Source of the DNA: Mrakia gelida | Taxonomy: Eukaryota; Basidiomycota; Tremellomycetes; Cystofilobasidiales; Mrakiaceae | Length of the DNA stretch: 64,000 nucleotides | Reading direction: 5' to 3' | Assembly: GCA_024345305.1 (NCBI GenBank) | Contig: BRON01000012.1 | Span: forward strand, 1,178,001 to 1,242,000 | Shown here: piece after piece, positions 18,406-30,254 of the stretch | How positions within the stretch are numbered: the first letter of the stretch is position 1 | How the letters are laid out: every line of letters begins with the position of its first letter | Program-made: the position numbers and the translations under genes | Notes under the pieces: generated by a model | Databases searched by the model: none | The model's input: the letters and a program-made list of their open reading frames with translations, nothing else | What the model was told of the DNA's origin: nothing

Positions 18406-18840
18406 ACCAGGCTCGTCTTGTCTCGTCTTCGTGCGATCTCGACGTTCCTATCTCGCTCGTTCCTTTGTACAGTAGTAGATTCTCATCTCCCTCGCTCGCT
18501 AGACTCATTACACCCGCCTCCTTATTTATGATCTCTCGATCATCTTCTGATCCCCGCTTTGCCTTGACGAAAGCAGAGGCGGAAACGTCTGGTCGGTTTC
18601 GAGTCGAGGTCGCGACGTCGACGCGAACCCGTCCCTTCTCTCTTCCTCGCTCTGACCTTCTCTTCCTCCGTCTCAGTTTCGTCGACAGCGCAGCCTCACG
18701 TTCCCTTCTTCTCTCTCTCTCCCTGCCCCTCCTCTCCCTCTTCCCAACCCAGCCTCCTCCAGCCCTTCGCGTCGAATCGCATCACATCACATCACATCCC
18801 CTCCTCCCCTCTCCCACCCACCTCTTGATCCCTCTTCTAC
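18406..18840. other. Convergent 3' region with an ATCAC microrepeat
   Basis: These 435 bp lie between converging genes. A short tandem of ATCAC units lies at about 18778-18798. No coding exon was recognised. Confidence 0.4.
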
Positions 18841-20522
18841 CTAATCCTCCATCCCCTCATCCATCGACTCCTTCGCCTTCCTCTCCGCCTCCTCCAGCAG
18901 ATCCTGAGGGATGAAGACGTGTCGACCTTTGGATTCGGGACAGATCCAGGTGATCTCGAGCTCGAACTCCTTGTCCTTCTCGTCGGCGTGGCAGAGGTGG
19001 ATGCTGGAGCGTTTGAGCACGCGAGTGAACGCGAGGGAGGGAGCGAGAGAGGAAGTGGGAAAGGTTTGGTTGGGCGGGTGGAGAGGAGAGCGCGGGGTGA
19101 GGTGAGGTGAGCGTTGAGGAGCGGTGAGGAAGAAAGCGAGGAAGGCGAGGTCAGCGCGAGCGTGGAAGGGAGACGCAAGAGTAGATGAAGAAGAGGACGT
19201 ACATTCGAGCAGCAGCAATAACAGCCTCTCTTGTCTCCAGGGTATCGAAATCCAGCTTCTCCAACTAGCGAAACAAACCAACACCGAGAAAGGTCAGCTC
19301 CTCGACTCGTCTCGTCTCGTCTCCTTCCCCACCCAAGCTCAACCCTCCCTCCTCTCCCTCCCCTTCCCAACATTCATTGGCGCGCCCACTCACCTCCGTC
19401 TTAGCCAGCATCTTCCCCTTCCCCACCGCCGTCGCCCTATGTCCGTAACTCAGTCCCGACGGCTCGATCATGTACAGCTGAGGTCCGTTCTTGTCGATCG
19501 CTCCAAAGATGGAGGACACTCCGAACGGTCGAACGGAGGAGTAGAGGGTGTAGGCTTGGAGGTAGAGGGAGACACGGGAGATGAGGTCCTGATCACGCGC
19601 GCGAAAGCAGACGAAAGGGAAAGGTGGGAGGAAGGGAAGGGGGGAGGGAAGGAGGGAGATGGGAAGTGTCAGCTTGGGCTGAATGGAGGGAAGGAAGGAG
19701 GTGTGGGATGGATGGATGATTGGGACGAACCTTGAGCGTAGTAGGAGCACAGTAGACATCTCGGTAGTTCTGAGCTTCTTCTCGTGCTCGAGAAGCGACG
19801 TGTTTGGCATCGGCGAAGAGTCCTGCTGTGGCCTGGAGTCGTGGGGGGAGACGAAACGAGAGGTGGAAGGGGATGGTCAGCTTCGAGCTCAATCTTTGCT
19901 TTGAGCTTCCTTCCTCACTTCCCCAGTCCCCCTTCGAGCTCTAGTTCGACCAAGCAACAGTTGGTACGAGAGCTGCATCCTCTCCCAGCTCGTATACCAG
20001 CACGAAAGGAGTGGAAAGCAGAGAAGACGAGAGACAGATGAGATGAAGATGGCACTCACGAGTCCGACGTGAGGATCGATGGTTTGGATCCTCCTGTTCG
20101 ACCCTGGCACGAGCAGTTTCGAGTGAACGAGCTTCTCCACAGCCAGAACAACACCATCCTTCGTTCGGATTCCGAGGGCAGTTCTGTAGACATCCCAACA
20201 AGGTCAGCTTGTTCGTTTCGAGGCCATCGCTCCTTCCTTCGCTCGTTCGCATCTCCCCCTCCTCCCTCGCTACCTCGTCGCACAGAAGAGGGACAGAAGC
20301 ACTCACCCTCCAGCATCAACGGTCTTCCCAGCGTATTCGACCTAAACGAGTCGTAGAAACACAGAGAGAGGAAAAGCAGAAAGGGTGAGCTTCCACCTCA
20401 GCAAGACGACGTCGAGCTCTCTCCTTCCCTTCCTCTTGGTCCTCTGGACGTACCTGAAAGATCCTCCCATCAGGCGAGTACGTCGACGCACTCAAATCGT
20501 AGCCTGTTCCAATAGACGTCAT
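18841..20522 (-). CDS. PRE10: 20S proteasome subunit alpha (PRE10 / PSMA3 type)
   Basis: One of seven alpha subunits forming the gate rings of the 20S core. The start [13 protein letters not shown] at 20520-20522 carries the conserved alpha-subunit N-terminal motif, followed by YSPDGRIFQ. Further exons give [15 protein letters not shown], an ARE(E)AQNYR helix, [18 protein letters not shown] (the conserved YT.....RPFG element) and LYMIEPSG. The C-terminal exon, with [10 protein letters not shown] and [10 protein letters not shown], ends acidic at TAG 18841-18843. The sequence SIGTGYD and the C-terminal region place it with PSMA3/PRE10 rather than other alpha subunits. About 250 residues in six or more exons. 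It shares a 191 bp divergent promoter with YOS1. Confidence 0.92.
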
Positions 20523-20713
20523 TCTGCGAGCTTGATTATACGCTTGAAAGAGAAAGGGGAGGGGAGGAGGGGGAAGGAAGATGGAAGTTGAGGTGCGCGG
20601 ACGTGGAGGGCTGCCAGCTTCGAAAAGGGTGATGACCTTGGGTTCGTCGTCAAGCTCGCCTCGCTCCTCCACACCACCAGCACCGACTTTCTTTCTTTCG
20701 AGCTACTGCTAGT

Positions 20714-21313
20714 ATGGGGTTCGGTTTATTGTGAGTCCCGTTTGAAGCGTCTTCTGTGGGAGGGAGGGTGAGCGAACGAGAGAGAGAGAGAGAGACCACG
20801 TCGCTCACCTCCTCTCCCTTCTCCTTCCCAGCGATCTCCTCTGGGCTTCCCTCCTCTTCATCAACGCTATCGCCATCCTCAACGAAGAGCGTTTCTTAGC
20901 GAGAAGTAAGTCGTCTCTACCCCCTCCCTTCCACCTGCAACCCCACCCACCCGAGCTGACCATCTCCTTCTCGCTTCGTTCGATTCCCAGTCGGTCTCTC
21001 GACCTCCTCCCTCTCCTCCTCCTCCCAACCCTCCAATTTGAACCAGTACGACTCCTACGGCGGAGTAACAGGAGATCCGATAGGTGGTGGAGGAGGGGTG
21101 GGACAAGGGCAAGGGTTGAAGCCTAGGTTGATCAACTTGATTGGAGCGGTCAGGACGTTGATGCGGAGTGAGTCCACGTCCACGACGTCTTCGTTTCGTT
21201 GAGTGAGAGAGAGGGAGAGCTGATATGGATTTCGCTTTGCGTTTGGTGCGTGTGCAGTACCTCTGATCATGATCAACATGGTCATCATCGTGTATGAGCT
21301 CGCGTTGGGTTAA
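20714..21313 (+). CDS. YOS1: YOS1/IER3IP1 family ER-Golgi membrane protein
   Basis: Yos1 is a small membrane partner of the Yip1-Yif1 complex in COPII vesicle transport. ATG is at 20714. Exon 1 is only 17 nt and joins after a GTGAGT...CCCAG intron to LLWASLLFINAIAILNEERFL, the N-terminal membrane helix with the family's conserved NAIAxLxEERFL. A Ser/Gly-rich loop follows, then LINLIGAVRTLMR. After another intron comes the second hydrophobic segment VPLIMINMVIIVYELALG and TAA at 21311-21313. The architecture matches IER3IP1. The loop between the helices is about 30 residues longer than in animals. Confidence 0.9.
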
Positions 21314-21752
21314 CAGGACCAGGAGCGAGAGGAGACGAGGGAGAGGGAAGGAGGGGGTGTGTTGCGTAGAGGAGGGGAGGAGGGGGAGCTTAGTATGGAC
21401 ATTTCTCGTCAAGGTGGACGTCTCTGGGAGCTCGGAAAGTACTGGTTTGTTCTGGAGCACGGACGCTGGCCTGAGGGAGGACGGAAGGACTTGGACTAGG
21501 GAAGGGAAGGAAGGCGTGAGCTCGCGACCTCTCGCTCCTTCCTCCTCCTTGTTCCTGGATCGTCGTCTCGAACTCCACTGATTTTCTCGTCTTAAAACCT
21601 GAAAATCCTTCCGTCGCCCATCTCCCCTGCCTCTCATCTTCCACCTCGCGCGAAAAAATGCCTCATCAAGCTCAATTCTGCCCCCCTTGAGACCTCTCCG
21701 AAATCTCAGCCCTCTCCTCCCCTCCAACTCTCACCTTCGTAGTACCTCCAAG
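21314..21752. other. Intergenic between YOS1 and the methyltransferase gene
   Basis: These 439 bp hold the YOS1 3' end and the promoter of the next gene. No TATA box or coding exon was recognised; pyrimidine-rich tract at 21590-21740. Confidence 0.4.
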
Positions 21753-24042
21753 ATGTACTACTACCTCTCCTTCCTCCGCCCACCCCCTCGCACCTCCCCT
21801 ACCAACTCAGTCATCACCATCACACCCCAGATAGCCAACGACCTAAGGACTGAGATGTACGTTCCCTAAACCTCTCCCTCCAGACCTCCGAGCTCGCAGA
21901 TCGTTTGAGCTCAACATGAGCTTCCTTCGCTCGAGCTCGGCTCCGAACCCCCTTTCCTTCCATCTTCCCACTCAAAAGCATCGTTTCGTTGACCTTCACC
22001 TTCCTCCTCCGTTTCTCGCAGCCTCGAAAACACCCCCATCCCCCTCCTCTATCAATGGATCCTCCTCCCCTCCCCCTCCTCCCCCCAACCCTCTTCCTCC
22101 TCCTCCTCCTCCCAACCCTCCTTCCACCAGCCCCAACGCCCCTTACCCTTAACAACCTTCCTTGCCCCGGGCTCTTCCTACAAACCCATCTCCATCCCCC
22201 CACCAACGAACATCCAGCCGAACCAAATCTACGCGCTGGCGGTGTGGGCGAAACCCTCCTCGCCTCGAGTTGGTTCGAGCGGTTTGGGGGGTGAGGGCTG
22301 GGAGGTTGAACTAAGCGATTTGACGGGAGGGGGAAGAAGTAGTTGTTTGAGTGTTCTTAGTGAGGGGGTGGTTTTTAAGGCGCCGTATGGGACACCGGGG
22401 GGTGGAGTCAAAAAAGAAAAGGGTGGGGGAGGGAAGAACGCAGGAGGAGGGGGGAAGGGAGCTGGGAGCAAGGGCGGTGGAGGAGGAGGAGGTGGAGGTG
22501 GTGGGAAGGGAGAGGAGAAGCAGGATCGGATTAGGAGGGTGTTTGTGCTGCCCCCGAATCAGGTGGGAGGAGAGGGAGGAGGCAAGAGGACGGTGGAACT
22601 GGTTGAGCAGACGAGTTTCGATTTGGATAAGGTGAGTGTTTTGTCGTTCCTTCGTTCGTTCTTTGGGTTGGTGTTGAGGGGGTGGTGTGGGCGGGCGGGC
22701 GGGAAGAGAGGAGAGGAGGTGAAGGAGGGAGGGAGGGAGGAAGGAAGGGAGTGGAGGGGAGGGAGTGGAGGGACGAACGAACGAACGAACGCGTCGCGAC
22801 GAACTTCGATTTCGACGCTGACTCTTCTCTCTTCGCTTCGCCTTGCTTGCCCAGAAAATCTGGGACTCAGGTCTTGCACTTTCTTCCTACCTCGCTCAGC
22901 ACCTCTGCCCTTCGAGCTCGTCCCCGCTCGTGGAAGACGCGTCTCGTTTCCCCGCTGGTCAGGGCTCCCTCGGTCGCGTGTTGGAGTTGTTGAGGAGTGC
23001 TGGGAAGAGGGAGTTGAGGGCTTTGGAACTCGGTGAGTACATCACTGTTTCAAGCTACGGGTGAGAGACTTGGAGAGAGAAGAACCGACGCGTCGTCCGT
23101 TCCGTCTCGCTTTCGTGGAACAGGGACCGGAATCGGACTCGTCTCGCTCATGCTCGCTTCGATCCTACCTGCTCCTCCTACTTCGATACCGTCCTCGGAA
23201 CTTGAGAGAGAACCGCCAACTTCCCTGGCGACGAGCAAACACACTTTCTACGCGACCGATCTGCGTTCGTCCCTCTCCCTTCCCTCTCCCCTCTCTGATC
23301 TCCCCTCCACTCTTCCCTCGCTCCCGAGCCTGACTCCTCTCTCTCTCTTCGTTTGGCATCCTTTCAGCCTCCGCCCTCCCCCTAATCACCCAAAACCTCA
23401 CCTCCAACGCCTCCCTCTTCTCCTCGCAGGCGATGATCCACGCGAGGGAGCTCGACTGGGACGCGACGAGTTTGCCTGACTGGGTGTTTGGTGGGGAGGA
23501 CGGTGAGGGTGGGAAGAAGGGGTTGGATTTGATCATGTACGTCTGCTCACTCGTCTCCTTGTGGTTGTCTCTCGCGTTTTCGTTGAGGCGAGTGCGAGGG
23601 TCGACTTTCGATTCGACGGTCGTTCGTTTCTCGAGCTGGAAGTTGGAAGTTGCTTTCTTGAACTGACTCTCCTTCTTCCCTTCTCCCCTCTTCCCTTTTC
23701 TTCACCTCGATCTCCCAATCCCATCCGCAATCCCGACTCAACTCGAAATCTCTCAGCATGGCCGACGTGACCTACAACTCCTCTATCTTCCCCTCCCTCG
23801 TTCGATCCTTACTCGCCCTCCTTCAACCTCAACCCTCCTCTTCCTTCCATCCCACTGCCACCTCCCCTCTCGTGCTTCTATCGTTCAAAGAACGAGACCC
23901 AACCGGCGCGGAACGAGGTCTGTGGACGCTCGCGAAGGAGGCGGGGATTTGGTTCGACAGGGTCGGGGGTGTGAAGGGGCATGGAGCGACGAAGGAGGAA
24001 GGAGAGGTGGAAGTTTGGGTTGGTGGGCTGGTGGGGGTGTGA
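21753..24042 (+). CDS. METTL21/VCPKMT-type protein lysine methyltransferase (methyltransferase family 16)
   Basis: Members of this seven-beta-strand family methylate lysines on chaperones and elongation factors. ATG is at 21753 (MYYYLSFLRPPP). The catalytic part reads LELG then, after an intron, TGTGIGLVSLMLA (motif I, SAM binding), ATDL (post-I acidic residue), an ELDWD exon, DLIM joined to ADVTYN (the family's D-x-x-Y motif) and a final strand ending at TGA 24040-24042. The N-terminal part carries Pro/Ser-rich and Gly/Lys-rich low-complexity insertions, including a polyglycine stretch at about 22410-22515, that are not part of the catalytic fold. Substrate not predictable. Confidence 0.8.
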
Positions 24043-24681
24043 TTAGATGCGGTCGAGGAAGTTATAAGTGTGGTTGGGGCGGGAGGAGAGGGAAAGAGGA
24101 GATGTGACGACGAGCAGACGAGTCGTTCGAATCGAAGAGGCGTCCGTTCGAAACGAGGTGCTGGGAGTTGAGGGGTCTCGCAGAGACGAGGAAAGAAGAG
24201 AGAGATAGAGAGAGACATGCGTGATATGGAGAGAGGGTATGCAACGAAAAGTCAAAAGCAAAGCTACGGAGGGAAGGCGAGAGAGAGAGAGGTTGTGCGA
24301 GCGAGCGAGGGGGAGAAGGACACGAAACGAAGAAAAAGAGGTGTAGAGAGGGGAGGTTGGAGTAAATAAGAGAAATATAAGCGCGATGGTAGATAATTCG
24401 GGTATATAGAGCGGTGACAGGGCGGAGGGCGACGGAAAAAGCAGAGAAAGAGTAGAAAACCGAGACGACGCGAAACGAAAGCAAAACGAGAACGAAGAAA
24501 CGAACAGACGAGTGAACGACGAGCTTGATCCAGTGTCGGAAGGAGCGAGGCGTGGCGAGGTGAGATGAGTCTGGGAAACGAAGAAAGGAGAGAGGGTAAG
24601 CCTGAAAGGAAAAGTGGGAGGAAGGGAGGGGAGGGAGGCGAACGAACGAACATGGCGTCGACGCGACGAGAAGTGACGATC
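24043..24681. other. Convergent 3' region
   Basis: These 639 bp lie between the methyltransferase gene (+) and the F-box gene (-). The stretch is purine-rich on the plus strand. Open frames are low-complexity Ser/Leu/Pro or Arg/Glu. No RNA gene was recognised. Confidence 0.4.
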
Positions 24682-27418
24682 CTACTGTTCCGAGTCGTCC
24701 GAGTCGTCGTCGTCATCCTCCTCGGACTAGAGGTGGAAGAAGATAGTACAGTCAGTAAGAAAGAAGGGGAAGAAACACGAAGAGCAGACGGAAGGAAGGC
24801 AGACGAAGGATACTCACACCCGACAAGTTGTCACAGATACAGCCGCGAAGGAAGTGATCCAGAGCGCCACGTTCGTCGCCGGTGTATCTGCAGTAGTAGC
24901 AAGGTATATGTTAATATCCTTCGTCCCAAACGAGGAGAGAAAGGGTCGGCGAAGAAGAACGAACGCGGAGTCGAACGCGTCAAGATCGAACCCGATCTCG
25001 ACGAGCGCTGAGCGAACCTCTTGCCTTCCGCAGTATGCAAGACTCCCTATGAGTTCTTTCGGCTCGTCCTCCTCCCGTAAGCAGCCGTAGCACTTCGTTC
25101 GAAGCCTCTCTATCTCCCTAAAGAACGTCAAGCTGTTCTTCCCGTCCGCTCGTGCCTCGATGCGTCCGACAAAGCGAGTGACGACTCTCCTCTCTCCTTC
25201 TTCTCCTTCTCGAGCCTCCCATACGACGGTCGTTGAGACGGGGAGATGGGGGGCGAGGAGCTCGAGACGTCGAAGGTTGATTCGCTCCTGAACGTCCCAG
25301 AGACCGTCGAGACCACCGAGAAGGGCGAGTCCGAGTTCGAGAGATCCGCCCTTCTTGTAGCTGAGCTTGAGGCATTCGGGGGTGCATCCGACGCTGAGGA
25401 GGTAGGTTGGGTTTTCTGTGACTGATATTCCGAACTCGAGATGTCGAAGGGAGGTGAATCCTGCGAAGGCGGAGACCGTCTCGTCCTGAAAACGACCAAG
25501 AACGAAGGGAACTGGTCAGCGACGACGAGGTCGGAGGATCTGAAGAATAGCACATCGATAACTAACCCAGTCTGGCCAGGAAGGTTGTCCCTGGTCGCTC
25601 CCGTTCCGGATTCAGAGGTGGGTGACCGATTTGGCGGCCTCAGCGAGCGAAAGGATCATGGATCGATCGATGATGCAGTCCTCCAGGATCTGCAACGTGA
25701 GGTGCGAGAGCTCGCCGGTCTGAGCATCCTGCTCGTATTCGATCTCGTCGAGCTCGACCTTCTTCCAGTCCTTGAAGAGCGTCTCTGCTGAACCGTTGAT
25801 CCAGTTGTGTTTCGAGAGCTTGAAGCCGTGGAAGTTCATCGCGAAGTAGATCTTGTGTAGATTGTCTTGAGGGAGGGAAGCTTCTTGGAGGCAGAGCGGT
25901 ACGAGGGGAGGAGTGAAGCGACCTGTATCCAGCAGAGTTCGAGCCTCAGAGTCCGAAGGAAGGGGAGGGTAGCGGGGTCGAGGGGAGACGCGTCGGTGAG
26001 GGCGTCCTGCACGTCGAGGGTGACCTCTACGATCTTGCCGAACCGTTGGAGGTAGGATATGATCTTGGAGGGATAATGAAAGTCGGCCTCAGTACCGAGC
26101 TCGAGAGCGAAGGTGAGGGATCGAGGAGAAGAGGGGGAGGGAGGAAGAGATGGGGTGTCGAAGTGAAGCGTTGAGTTGAAGGCGGGTCCCTCGAGTCTGA
26201 CGAGTTGAATTCGAGGATGAGACCAGGCGGTGGAGAGACATTCGTCGGTAAAGAGCCAGTAAGGAAGGGTGACCTCGCGGAGGGCTTGCGTCTTTGAGAT
26301 GGCGTGGACGAAGTGATGGTCGAGTGGGTTCGCTCCCGGCAGGTTTCGGTAGATTCCCATTCCGGGATGGCGGATGCGTGACTTCAATCGGAGAGATCTA
26401 AGGGAAGACAATCACCGCGAGTCAGCAGCAAATACCGAAGGGTTCGAGTCGCTTCGAACGAACCGAACGGCGGGGGCGACGGAATTGTCGTCGACTCGTG
26501 CCCGAAGCAGTTCGAGCCGCACCCGCGAGTCAAGATCGATCTCCAGATTCCCGTACAGGAGAGTAGATGAAGCCTATTGGGGGGAAAGAGAGGTCGAAAA
26601 GGTGAGCACAAGGCCTCGCGAGAGATGAACGAGACGCGAGAATTGACGTAGAGAAACCGTCGGCAGAACGAAGCTCACCTCTCGAAAGAACTTGGATGTG
26701 AGAGACATGGAGATGAGAACCTTTCTCGGAAGAAACTTGAGGAGATGAAGGTGAACCTCAGTCGGAAACTGCGTGGAAGAGCGAAAAGCGAAAAGATGAT
26801 GAGACGAGGATGGACAGACGAAGGCAAGAGGTTGAGGGACGCACGGCGAGGACGAACGAGTAATCCTAGGTGAAAAAGGCACGGAGACAATGTCAGTGTT
26901 TAATCTCCAGTACATGGACTCGAACCGAACGCAGACGAGTCCGTCCTCACCTCTCGAGCGACACGACTTCCTTCGAGCAACTGCGCCGACGGCGAGGAAG
27001 CGACAGAGGGCGAGGTGGCGAGAGATCTGTGGGAGGTAGTAAATAGGTGTACAAGCACGTCCAAGAAAAGAGGTCAGTGAGGCGGATACACTCCTGCTGC
27101 AACTCGAGGAGGTGTTCGTTCCGTCGACCTCGCGTCACCTCCTTCAGCCTCTTCTCGCAACGTCAACTCACCTCTTCGACGAAATTTTCTCTAGGTTCTC
27201 CTCGGCTGTTTGTTCAGGAGTCACAGAGAGTGTAAGCTCCTCGAATCGACTCGTAGGTTGAGCATTCGAGTCACGCTGGAAAAGCAAACAAACGTCGCGA
27301 AGTCGGCGGTCAGAGATTCGACTCGAGACGAGGAAGGGCGGGAGCTTGGAAACGGAGCTGAACTTACCAAAACGGTGCAGTCGACCACGGTAGGGCTGAA
27401 TCTAGTTTCAACGACCAT
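24682..27418 (-). CDS. F-box protein with degenerate leucine-rich region
   Basis: F-box proteins recruit substrates to SCF ubiquitin ligases through Skp1. ATG is at 27416-27418. Phase-consistent short introns join four exons before the F-box FPTEVHLHLLKFLPRKVL, which continues SMSLTSKFFRE, at about 26690-26770. After it come about 500 residues of leucine-rich, LRR-like sequence with no fixed repeat length, for example SLRLKSRIRHPG, LPFLRTLRLELCW and LSHLTLQILEDC. The 3' end is ambiguous. One frame stays open to TGA at 24814-24816. Alternatively, two small exons in another frame (about 24833-24897 and 24682-24726) would give an acidic SEEDDDDDSDD tail ending at 24682. The outer limit is given here. 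Substrate unknown. Confidence 0.7.
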
Positions 27419-27797
27419 TGATGCAGTTGGGGAGGAGGAAGAGGGAGTTCGAGCAAAGAAGGTCAGCTTCAACGGAGTTTGAGCGAGGTCGACTTCCAAA
27501 CGATTTCGACATCAGCGCTTCCTGCCTTTCTCTTCCTTGTCTCAACGAAGGCTTTCCAGATGCGTCGTAGACTGCTCGAAGGGAAGAAAAAGAGGAAGAG
27601 TCAGCTTCCCACTGGTTGAAAGAAGCCGAAGAGCGGGAACGGAACTCACGTCGCGGTCGGACTCAGCCCTGCTCAACTCACTCCCCGAGTTGAGTCTTCA
27701 GAGCTCCTCGAAGCTCCCAGCACATATCTCTACCGCTCGGCTTTCCAGCTGAATCGGTACAGCACCACATTCGATCCTCAGCTCACGTCGTTCCAGA
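27419..27797. other. Intergenic between two minus-strand genes
   Basis: These 379 bp hold the F-box promoter and the 3' end of the small acidic protein gene. GTGAGT/CTGAC patterns near 27600-27650 hint at a spliced untranslated leader, but no protein-like exon was found. Confidence 0.35.
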
Positions 27798-28791
27798 TCA
27801 ATCGTACGCCCTCCCCTTCCCCTTCCCTTTACTCCCAGCTCCAGCAGGTTCGTCGCCGCCGAGAGGAGGCACAGGGATCTCCTCCTCCTCGTCTTCCTCC
27901 TCCTCGAGTGCCGGTGGTGTGACGTCGACGTCGAGCCATTCTGTGGAAGCGAGAAGGAGACGAACGCGGCGGGCGGGTGGAAGGCGACGAGAGTCAGTTC
28001 GTTCGTTGATATTGGGCCGGAGAGGAGGTTGCGAGGATCCAGGGAAGAGAGAGCGATGGTGAGATGCTAACCGTCGGTTTCCGAGTCTTTGAATTGCTGG
28101 GGGTTCGAAGGAAAAAGGGAAGCAGAGCGAGAAACGGGAGAGGGAAGGAAGGAGGGGTTGGTGAGCTCGACGTCTTCGTTCCCTTCGCGATGGAGGGGCT
28201 AGCTGCGAAGGACGCAGACCGATGCGGTTTGTCAAGGACTCACAAGGAAGAAGGTATCCCTGTGATCATCGACGAGCAAAGGCGAGATCAAGAGGGAACG
28301 AAAGGGATCAGCACGGAGGCCAACGAGACGGCAGCTCGACGAAGAGGCGGAGGAGGAAAGACGAGCTCACCAAACCATCGACTTCTCCCTCAAGGTCCCC
28401 ATCACTCCCACAGGTCTGAAGTCGTAGACATCCGGGTCCTTTGTCTCTACGCGTTTGCATACTCTGAAGCCGTCTGTTGAAGTGGGTAGGGGGTCGAGAT
28501 CGGTGAGGGCGAGGGCTGGGAGGATGAGCGAGGGGAGGGAGGAGAGTGGAGTCGTTTCTGTAGAAACGAGGACAAGAGACCGAAGGTGAGCCGACCGAGA
28601 CAAAGAGTAGAGTGGAGTCATGCGGAAATAGGCGAAGAGGCAAGGGAGGACGAACGTGGCAGTGAAAGGGAGATGGAGGTCCTGAGGAAGAGGAAGGAGA
28701 GGTGGTGGAGGATGGGAGGCGCCTTTGTAGGGGACGCAGCGAGTCAGCATCGAGGTCAATTCTTCAACGAGTGCAGAGACAGACTCACCAT
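27798..28791 (-). CDS. Small unidentified protein with hydrophobic N terminus and acidic tail
   Basis: The initiator ATG at 28789-28791 is followed at once by a GTGAGT donor. The next exon after CCTCAG begins DLHLPFTATFVLPCLFAYF, a possible membrane segment. Further exons give DPDVYDFRPVGVMGTL, then WDTFFL, QFKDSETD and EWLDVDVTPP. The tail is a Glu-rich run and a Lys/Gly-rich end with TGA at 27798-27800. All junctions keep frame, so the gene model of about 170 residues is likely real. I recognise no family. It shares a 194 bp divergent promoter with the Ran-binding-domain gene. Confidence 0.55.
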
Positions 28792-28985
28792 GTTTGATAG
28801 TAGCGAGTGGAGAACGAAAAAAGCTAAAAGAGAAGCTGGAGGGTGGAGGAGGGAAGGAAGGGACCGCACGAACGCGAGCTCACGACTTTCGAGGCCGAGT
28901 CGACCCCCTTTCCCTTCCTTTCATTTTCGAGTGACGAAGTCTCCTTCCCTCAAACCGTCACCCACTCAAATCATCATCTATCAGC

Positions 28986-30254
28986 ATGGACGCCGTCCGT
29001 CGTCGAGTCTCGTCCATCTTCCGAACTCCCTCAGAGGATCGAACACCAGCAGCGCGAGGAGGAGGAGGAGGAGCAGATGGATCGGTCAACAGGAGCGGGG
29101 TTGGTGGACCTTCCCCCATCGCTGGTCCTTCGAACGCTCGATACGACTCAAGGTCTAGTTCGATGGATAGGAGAGCGAGGGCTGGAGAGAGGTTGTCGGA
29201 GGATGCGAAGTTCATCAGGTTAGCCCGTCAGTAGGGAGGGAGGGAGGGAGGGGAGAAGCGCGTGAAAGAGGGAAAGAGAGGGGTTGATCCTGAGCTGACC
29301 TTCCCTTCGTTCCCTTCCTTGCGTGGGAAAGATTGGGGAAAGCATTTCGGTGAGAATTCGGAGCTCTCTGTGTCGTCTCAGACTCGGTCTGACTACTCCT
29401 TCTGTGACTCTGTAGCTACGACCACCCGAACCAACGATGGCTTCCGCCGACGAAAGGATACGTTCGCATCCTCGCTTCCGCTTCGACAGGTCTGCGACGT
29501 CTTTCTGTGAGGACAAACTCGACGTACGAGTCCTCGAGACTAGTGATCAACTGCTTCAGTGAGCCTCTCGTCTCTCGGTTACTGCTTTCTGAAGGGTGTC
29601 GTCGGATGTCGAGTCGAGCTGACGCTCCCTCTCTTTCTTCTTTCTCTCTCAAAGTCACCCCAACCATGACACCGCGAGCAACCAGCGACCGAGCCTTTAC
29701 CTTCTCAACAGCAGCGGACTGGTCGTTCGGCGAACAGACGTGGGAGACCTTTGCGATTCGTTTCTCAGAACGAGATGGTTCGTTCGTCTCCCTTATTTCC
29801 CTTTCTCTTCCTTTCACCTCTCCTCTCCAAAAGAGTTACTGACCGTCTTGTGAGTTTTCTGTGTGCTACCAGGAGGAGCCCTCTTCGCCGAAGAGTTCGC
29901 CCGAGAGTTCGACAAAGCTCAAGCAATCAACGCGTCCCTGCTCGAAGGTGGAGCGAAGGAGGAAGAACACGATCGTTTGGGGTTGATGAAGTCTAGGAAT
30001 GGGTCGAAGATATCGGTGAGCCTTCATCTTTCATCACCTTCTTTCGTTTGAGCTCGAATAATGATGGAGGGAGGAGTCGAGTCGAATCGAATCGAACTGA
30101 CGCGTCGCTTCTCGCTTTCCGCGTCTGGTTCGAATCTCAGCTGGGTTCCTTCGGAGCTTCGACTGGGAAGTACGGAGGTGGGAAACTGCTGAAGCAGAGA
30201 AACAGGAGCACTTCGGGAAGTCCTGAGGAAGGGAGAGGGAGGTGGGGGAGATGA
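28986..30254 (+). CDS. Ran-binding domain (RanBD) protein
   Basis: RanBDs bind Ran-GTP at the nuclear pore or in the cytoplasm. ATG is at 28986. The first 75 residues are basic, Ser/Gly-rich and probably disordered. After very short exons the frame gives GYVRILAS and SRLVINCF. It then gives ITPTMTPRATSDRAFTFSTA and ADWSFGE, matching the RanBD core (ITPxMxLxP...SDRAWxW). ETFAIRF and FAREFDKAQAIN follow, which is the C-terminal helix seen in RanBP1/Yrb1 and Nup2/Nup50. The C-terminal tail is basic, ending at TGA 30252-30254. The N-terminal half of the domain is less clear than the C-terminal half. With about 260 residues it could be a Yrb1-like or a Nup50-type protein. Confidence 0.68.

Noticed and set aside
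20770..20795. GA-dinucleotide run
   Set aside because: Short microsatellite inside the first YOS1 intron; no sign of function.
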